Source: a virus
Direction: 5' to 3' (one strand)
Length of the DNA: 61,511 nt
Virus record (IMG/VR): IMGVR_UViG_3300044634_003809
Location: 1-61,511 of that record
Within the stretch, counting starts at the first letter, position 1; each line of letters starts with the position of its first letter. The position numbers and the translations under genes were made by a program. The notes beneath the pieces were generated by a model. The model did no database searches and was not told the origin of the DNA. It saw nothing but the letters and a program-made list of their open reading frames with translations. Shown here one piece after another: positions 59,882 to 61,511 of this stretch.

Positions 59882-59888
59882 ATAAATA
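59882..59888 (+). promoter_or_regulatory. Putative late promoter ATAAATA upstream of the 109-aa gene
   Basis: ATAAATA at the start of the 30-base gap after the DUF6165-like gene, 22 bases before the ATG at 59911. The gap is very A-rich, so a chance match is possible. Confidence 0.35.
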
Positions 59889-59910
59889 TTAGAAAATAAA
59901 AAAAATAACA

Positions 59911-60240
59911 ATGAAATATGATTGGAAAATAAAAGAAATAGTGAAAAAAGATTTCTCAAATAGAGAGAATGTCATCTATAAAGTTTTTTGGGAAAAAATA
60001 GGAACCGATGAAAATGGAAACATTGGGAAAGCACAAGGATCAACACTTTTCAATACGGATAAAGTGAGTTATGATGAGTTTGTAGAATATGATAATTTAA
60101 CAGAAGAACTTGTTTTAGGGTGGATTTTGGATTCAATAACTGAATCATATGATAAAAGATTGAATAGAAAAATTTTAAATAAAATAGAACAAATTAAAAA
60201 TCCTTCCACTAAAGTTTCTGAATTTCCTTGGAGTAATTAA
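59911..60240 (+). CDS. Small conserved cyanophage protein, unknown function
   Basis: 109-aa soluble charged protein, alpha/beta-looking. Seen: 'WKIKEIVKKDFSNRENVIYK', 'VFWEKIGTDENGNIGKAQGS', 'VEYDNLTEELVLGWILDSI', 'KIEQIKNP'. I have seen proteins with this 'W.i..i........v...V.W......' layout in cyanophages, with no known function. It is separated from the DUF6165-like gene by 30 bases and has only an A-rich leader (AAAAAAATAACA), so it may be outside the cassette's coupled operon. 11 bases separate it from the next gene. Confidence 0.6.
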   Translation: MKYDWKIKEIVKKDFSNRENVIYKVFWEKIGTDENGNIGKAQGSTLFNTDKVSYDEFVEYDNLTEELVLGWILDSITESYDKRLNRKILNKIEQIKNPSTKVSEFPWSN

Positions 60241-60251
60241 ATTTAACTGAT

Positions 60252-61232
60252 ATGATTAATTTTGTAAAACTTGCCATAGAAAATGGGGGATCTATATACC
60301 CTCTCATAATTCCACATACAGAATTAAAAGGTCCCGCATTAACAAATCCCTCAATCTATAATGATAATGGTAAATTACTATTAAATTTGAGAAATATTAA
60401 TTATACTTTATATCATTCGGAAAAGAAAAAATTTGAGCATCATTGGGGACCTCTGGTTTATATTCATCCCGAAAATGATATTCGCCTTCGCACTTGGAAT
60501 TATATGTGTGAAGTTGATGGTAATATGAGAATTAAAAAGTATAGCAAAATAGACACCTCAAAGTTTCCTGATAAAGAACTTTGGGAATTTGTTGGTCTCG
60601 AAGATGCTAGAATTGTTCGTTGGGATGAAAAACTTTATATCTGTGGAGTTCGTAGAGATCTTGATGAAGTTGGAACTGGTCGTATGGAACTTTCTGAAAT
60701 TGAGATTACAGAAAGTGGTGTTAAAGAAATAAATCAATACAGAATTCCTACTCCAGGAAACAACGATTCTTATTGTGAAAAGAATTGGATGCCTATTCTT
60801 GATATGTCATTTCATTTTGTAAAATGGACTAATGGTACTGAAGTAGTAAAATATGATATTTCTACAGGAAAAACAGAGCAAGTATTGGTTACCGAATGGA
60901 GAGATCTTGGATGTATAGATCTTCGTGGAGGATCACAAATTATTAAATTAGATGATCAACATAGATTTGCACTAAATCACGAAACTTATTTGTTTAAAAG
61001 CGAACAAGGAAGAAAGGATGGAAAATATCGCCATAGATTTATTGTATGGGATGATAATTGGAATATTATAAAAGTTTCTAAACAATTCTCATTCTTGAAT
61101 GCAGATGTTGAATTTGCAGTTGGTATGTGTGAATATAAAAATGATTATTTAATTACTTTTGGTTTTCAAGATAATGCTGCTTATCTATTGAAAGTATCTC
61201 AAGATTTTGTTAAAAAATTTATTTTCGATTAG
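60252..61232 (+). CDS. Five-bladed propeller glycoside-phosphorylase/hydrolase-like protein (GH130-like)
   Basis: 326-aa protein resembling GH130/GH43-type beta-propellers, which phosphorolyse or hydrolyse mannosides. Seen: 'GPALTNPSIYNDNGKLLLNL' (about 27-46), 'LWEFVGLEDARIVRWDEKLY' (about 110-129), where 'GLEDARI' parallels GH130 'GVEDPRI' with its key acidic residue, 'EKNWMPILDMSFHFVKW', 'LRGGSQIIKLDDQHRFALNHE', and a C-terminal 'DVEFAVGMCEYKNDYLITFG'. Proteins of this kind are found beside glycosyltransferases in bacterial polysaccharide loci. Whether it cuts host glycans, trims the phage's own sugars, or only binds is unknown. No signal peptide. It ends three bases before the next start. 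Confidence 0.65.
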   Translation: MINFVKLAIENGGSIYPLIIPHTELKGPALTNPSIYNDNGKLLLNLRNINYTLYHSEKKKFEHHWGPLVYIHPENDIRLRTWNYMCEVDGNMRIKKYSKIDTSKFPDKELWEFVGLEDARIVRWDEKLYICGVRRDLDEVGTGRMELSEIEITESGVKEINQYRIPTPGNNDSYCEKNWMPILDMSFHFVKWTNGTEVVKYDISTGKTEQVLVTEWRDLGCIDLRGGSQIIKLDDQHRFALNHETYLFKSEQGRKDGKYRHRFIVWDDNWNIIKVSKQFSFLNADVEFAVGMCEYKNDYLITFGFQDNAAYLLKVSQDFVKKFIFD

Positions 61233-61234
61233 TT

Positions 61235-61511
61235 GTGAATTTAATTATAGGAAATACTGCAGGAACTTTTAGTACGATACTAAACTATCTTTCTTGGATG
61301 GTTATTAAAGATATTTCTGAAAATGAAATATCTTTAGATTTCCATTGGACTAATAAAACAGATTTTAGTGGAAATACCTTTTACGGATATAAAAATGTAA
61401 AAAAGCAAAATTTTTATGAACCATTAATTCATAGACCAAATATAATGAGTCATTTATTTGAGTATGCTCCAAATTCTTTTATGGAAGATTATGAAGAATA
61501 TGTTGAATCTT
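61235..61511 (+). CDS. Unknown protein, partial (runs off the window)
   Basis: Open frame to the end of the window. A GTG at 61235 starts it two bases after the previous stop: MNLIIGNTAGTFSTILNYLS..., then 'FHWTNKTDFSGNTFYGYKNV' and 'MSHLFEYAPNSFMEDYEEYV'. Not recognised. Composition and close spacing show that it belongs to the same gene cluster. A glycan-related role is plausible only from position. A weak ribosome-binding site and use of GTG instead of ATG leave the start uncertain. Confidence 0.55.
   Translation, partial: MNLIIGNTAGTFSTILNYLSWMVIKDISENEISLDFHWTNKTDFSGNTFYGYKNVKKQNFYEPLIHRPNIMSHLFEYAPNSFMEDYEEYVES

Overview
The window is part of a T4-like cyanophage genome (a cyanomyovirus of marine Synechococcus or Prochlorococcus). 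The evidence is a set of T4-type baseplate and tail proteins (gp32, gp53, gp48, gp4, gp26, gp27-like, gp5), AT-rich DNA, almost no intergenic space, and several structural and small proteins of types I recognise from cyanomyoviruses. The AT richness hints at a Prochlorococcus phage, but no host is proven. Homology calls are from memory of the families, with no database search.

Layout. (1) 1-3470: the 3' end of gp32 on the + strand meets a minus-strand late operon (gp4, a 127-aa protein, gp48, gp53) that starts from a canonical T4 late promoter octamer. (2) 3472-28593: a long + strand virion region. It holds a tail-tube-fold baseplate protein, gp26 with a small -1-frame ORF, two large tape-measure-like proteins (the second with a cell-wall-hydrolase-like domain), a gp27-like hub protein, a gp5 OB-fold protein without lysozyme, a 1370-aa protein with three PA14-like modules, a separate beta-helix spike protein, twin proteins sharing a C-terminal domain, large beta-helix proteins, and a collagen-like fibre with a collar tip. 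(3) 28594-30117: a small non-structural island with a textbook sigma70 promoter, small ORFs, tRNA-Thr(UGU), three ORFs under 50 codons and a strong rho-independent terminator. (4) 30118-47173: a second fibre block with a 1993-aa beta-helix protein and a 3383-aa collagen-like fibre ending in an S74 intramolecular chaperone. (5) 47178-61511: an accessory region with three seven-bladed RCC1 propellers interleaved with a DUF4376 protein and a translationally coupled cassette. The cassette carries glycosyltransferases, a 2OG-Fe(II) oxygenase, a sulfotransferase, a methyltransferase-glycosyltransferase-methyltransferase fusion, a DUF6165 protein and a GH130-like protein.

How it may work together. 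Regions 1-4 build the baseplate, hub spike, tail tube and host-contact fibres. Region 5 looks like an exchangeable set of adhesin propellers plus enzymes that could hydroxylate, glycosylate, sulfate or methylate either the virion fibres or the host surface. The most notable points are a classic T_TTT_TTC slippery heptamer at the end of gp26, in exactly the right frame to fuse it to the next ORF just before the tape-measure genes; proline-poor Gly-X-Gln collagen next to a 2OG-oxygenase and glycosyltransferase cassette; and an internal Shine-Dalgarno and start inside the three-domain fusion. Many genes are preceded by TAAATA-type late-promoter motifs that overlap the stop codon of the gene before.
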